In this document: in pieces, positions 63,565 to 64,000 of the stretch
Numbering within the stretch: position 1 is the stretch's first letter
How the letters are laid out: each line of letters opens with the position of its first letter
NCBI GenBank assembly: GCA_022447365.1
Contig: JAKVBL010000006.1
Span: 186,001-250,000 of the forward strand
Length of the DNA: 64,000 bases
Reading direction: 5' to 3'
DNA from: Oleiphilaceae bacterium
GTDB taxonomy: Bacteria > Pseudomonadota > Gammaproteobacteria > Pseudomonadales > Oleiphilaceae
The notes under the pieces: model-generated
Seen by the model: the letters and a program-made list of their open reading frames with translations, nothing else
Databases searched by the model: none
What the model was told of the DNA's origin: nothing
Program-made: the position numbers and the translations under genes

Positions 63565-64000
63565 TGTTGAAGAGTAAATTTATTTTTCTTCCGGAAAAGT
63601 ATTCGTTTCATAGTCTTTGTACTGCTGCTTACCTTTTTTTCTTTTATATGCAAGCGTCACTTAGGTGGCCAGCTTTTGAGGCTATTAGGTTTCACTTTCT
63701 ATTTGGAGCATTTTTAGCCCTTATATCAATCGTTAAAATTCTAAAGAAAAAGAAATTCGTTTCGAAACTAGATGCTAAAGACCCCTTAATTGTTTCTGCA
63801 TTACAGCTCAAGAAGGCTAGTTATTGGTTATTGGCAATTATGTGTGTGTACACAGTTTTTTCATATGCTCCTGACGTTTCTGCTGATGTTTTTGTCGATC
63901 GTGTATTCAAGTATGCGTTGGTTGCGTTTTTTGTTTATGTTGCCGTAGAAACCTTGGATGACCTAAAGGTAATCATTTTAGGAGTTTTTCTAGCGTGGTT
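63564..64000 (+). CDS. O-antigen polymerase/ligase-like membrane protein, 3' end outside window
   Basis: An open frame from ATG 63564, overlapping the previous stop by one base, runs to the window end, 145 codons. The visible part has four hydrophobic stretches: LCTAAYLFFFYMQASLRWPAF, FHFLFGAFLALISIVKIL, YWLLAIMCVYTVFSYAP and YALVAFFVYVAVETL, with DDLKVIILGVFLAWL at the edge. This N-terminus resembles Wzy/O-antigen ligase proteins of XrtA-type EPS loci. The diagnostic periplasmic loop is missing, so the call is tentative. Confidence 0.6.
   Translation, partial: MLKSKFIFLPEKYSFHSLCTAAYLFFFYMQASLRWPAFEAIRFHFLFGAFLALISIVKILKKKKFVSKLDAKDPLIVSALQLKKASYWLLAIMCVYTVFSYAPDVSADVFVDRVFKYALVAFFVYVAVETLDDLKVIILGVFLAW

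Overview
The window looks like chromosomal DNA of a moderate-GC, aerobic, Gram-negative gammaproteobacterium, probably a marine or environmental Oceanospirillales/Pseudomonadales-type organism. This is inferred from gene content only: LPS-core heptose genes (HldE, GT9), a Wzi-type capsule protein, OruR-like AraC regulators, an electron-transfer flavoprotein (ETF) system with a PsrA-like operator, a B12-dependent methylmalonyl-CoA pathway, and an EPS locus of the XrtA/PEP-CTERM-associated type. No rRNA, tRNA, CRISPR array, phage or transposase gene was seen.

Layout. 1-590: 3' truncated modA (-). 680-14626: surface-polysaccharide region. It holds an ExoV-like pyruvyltransferase, a compact pseudaminic acid operon on the minus strand (pseB-pseC-pseF-pseG/H fusion-pseI, then a probable nonulosonate transferase), and a plus-strand run (frameshifted PhyH-like dioxygenase, hexapeptide acetyltransferase, two GT4 enzymes, Wzi-like outer-membrane protein, small barrel protein, thioesterase). 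14617-17878: TauE/SafE permease, GT9 glycosyltransferase and hldE (-). 17977-25980: secreted or surface proteins on the minus strand, namely a subtilisin-like lipoprotein, an exported protein of unknown function, a lipase-like protein, an AraC regulator and a sphingomyelinase-like phosphodiesterase. 26255-31060: glutathionyl-hydroquinone reductase (+), ETF-ubiquinone oxidoreductase (-) and divergent etfBA (+). 31171-33931: a decayed autotransporter-like gene. 34024-34914: a bile acid/sodium symporter-family protein. 34963-44574: a propionate/methylmalonyl-CoA operon (acyl-CoA carboxylase beta and an unusually long alpha, epimerase, mutase, MeaB) with an upstream AraC regulator (-). 44664-64000: a large EPS locus. 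It has a nucleotide-sugar dehydrogenase (-), then on the plus strand an initiating sugar transferase, export lipoprotein, chain-length protein, BY-kinase-like protein with a degenerate P-loop, outer-membrane protein, deacetylase, many glycosyltransferases, a CapK-like protein, GtrA, and a polymerase/ligase cut by the window end.

How it works together. The pse operon should make CMP-pseudaminic acid, which the adjacent transferase could attach to a surface glycan or flagellin. The ETF genes carry electrons from acyl-CoA dehydrogenases to ubiquinone, and the carboxylase/epimerase/mutase set turns propionyl-CoA into succinyl-CoA; together they suggest growth on fatty acids. The right-hand locus would start, elongate, modify and export an exopolysaccharide.

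Points of most interest: a palindromic repeat family (five copies, one inside a glycosyltransferase reading frame), a BY-kinase homologue whose P-loop lysine is replaced by glycine, a dioxygenase gene split exactly at an A_AAA_AAG slippery site, a PsrA-like operator between etfBA and the ETF-QO gene, tandem AraC-like half-sites before the carboxylase operon, and a carboxylase alpha subunit much longer than usual. GC statements are by eye; nothing was computed or searched.
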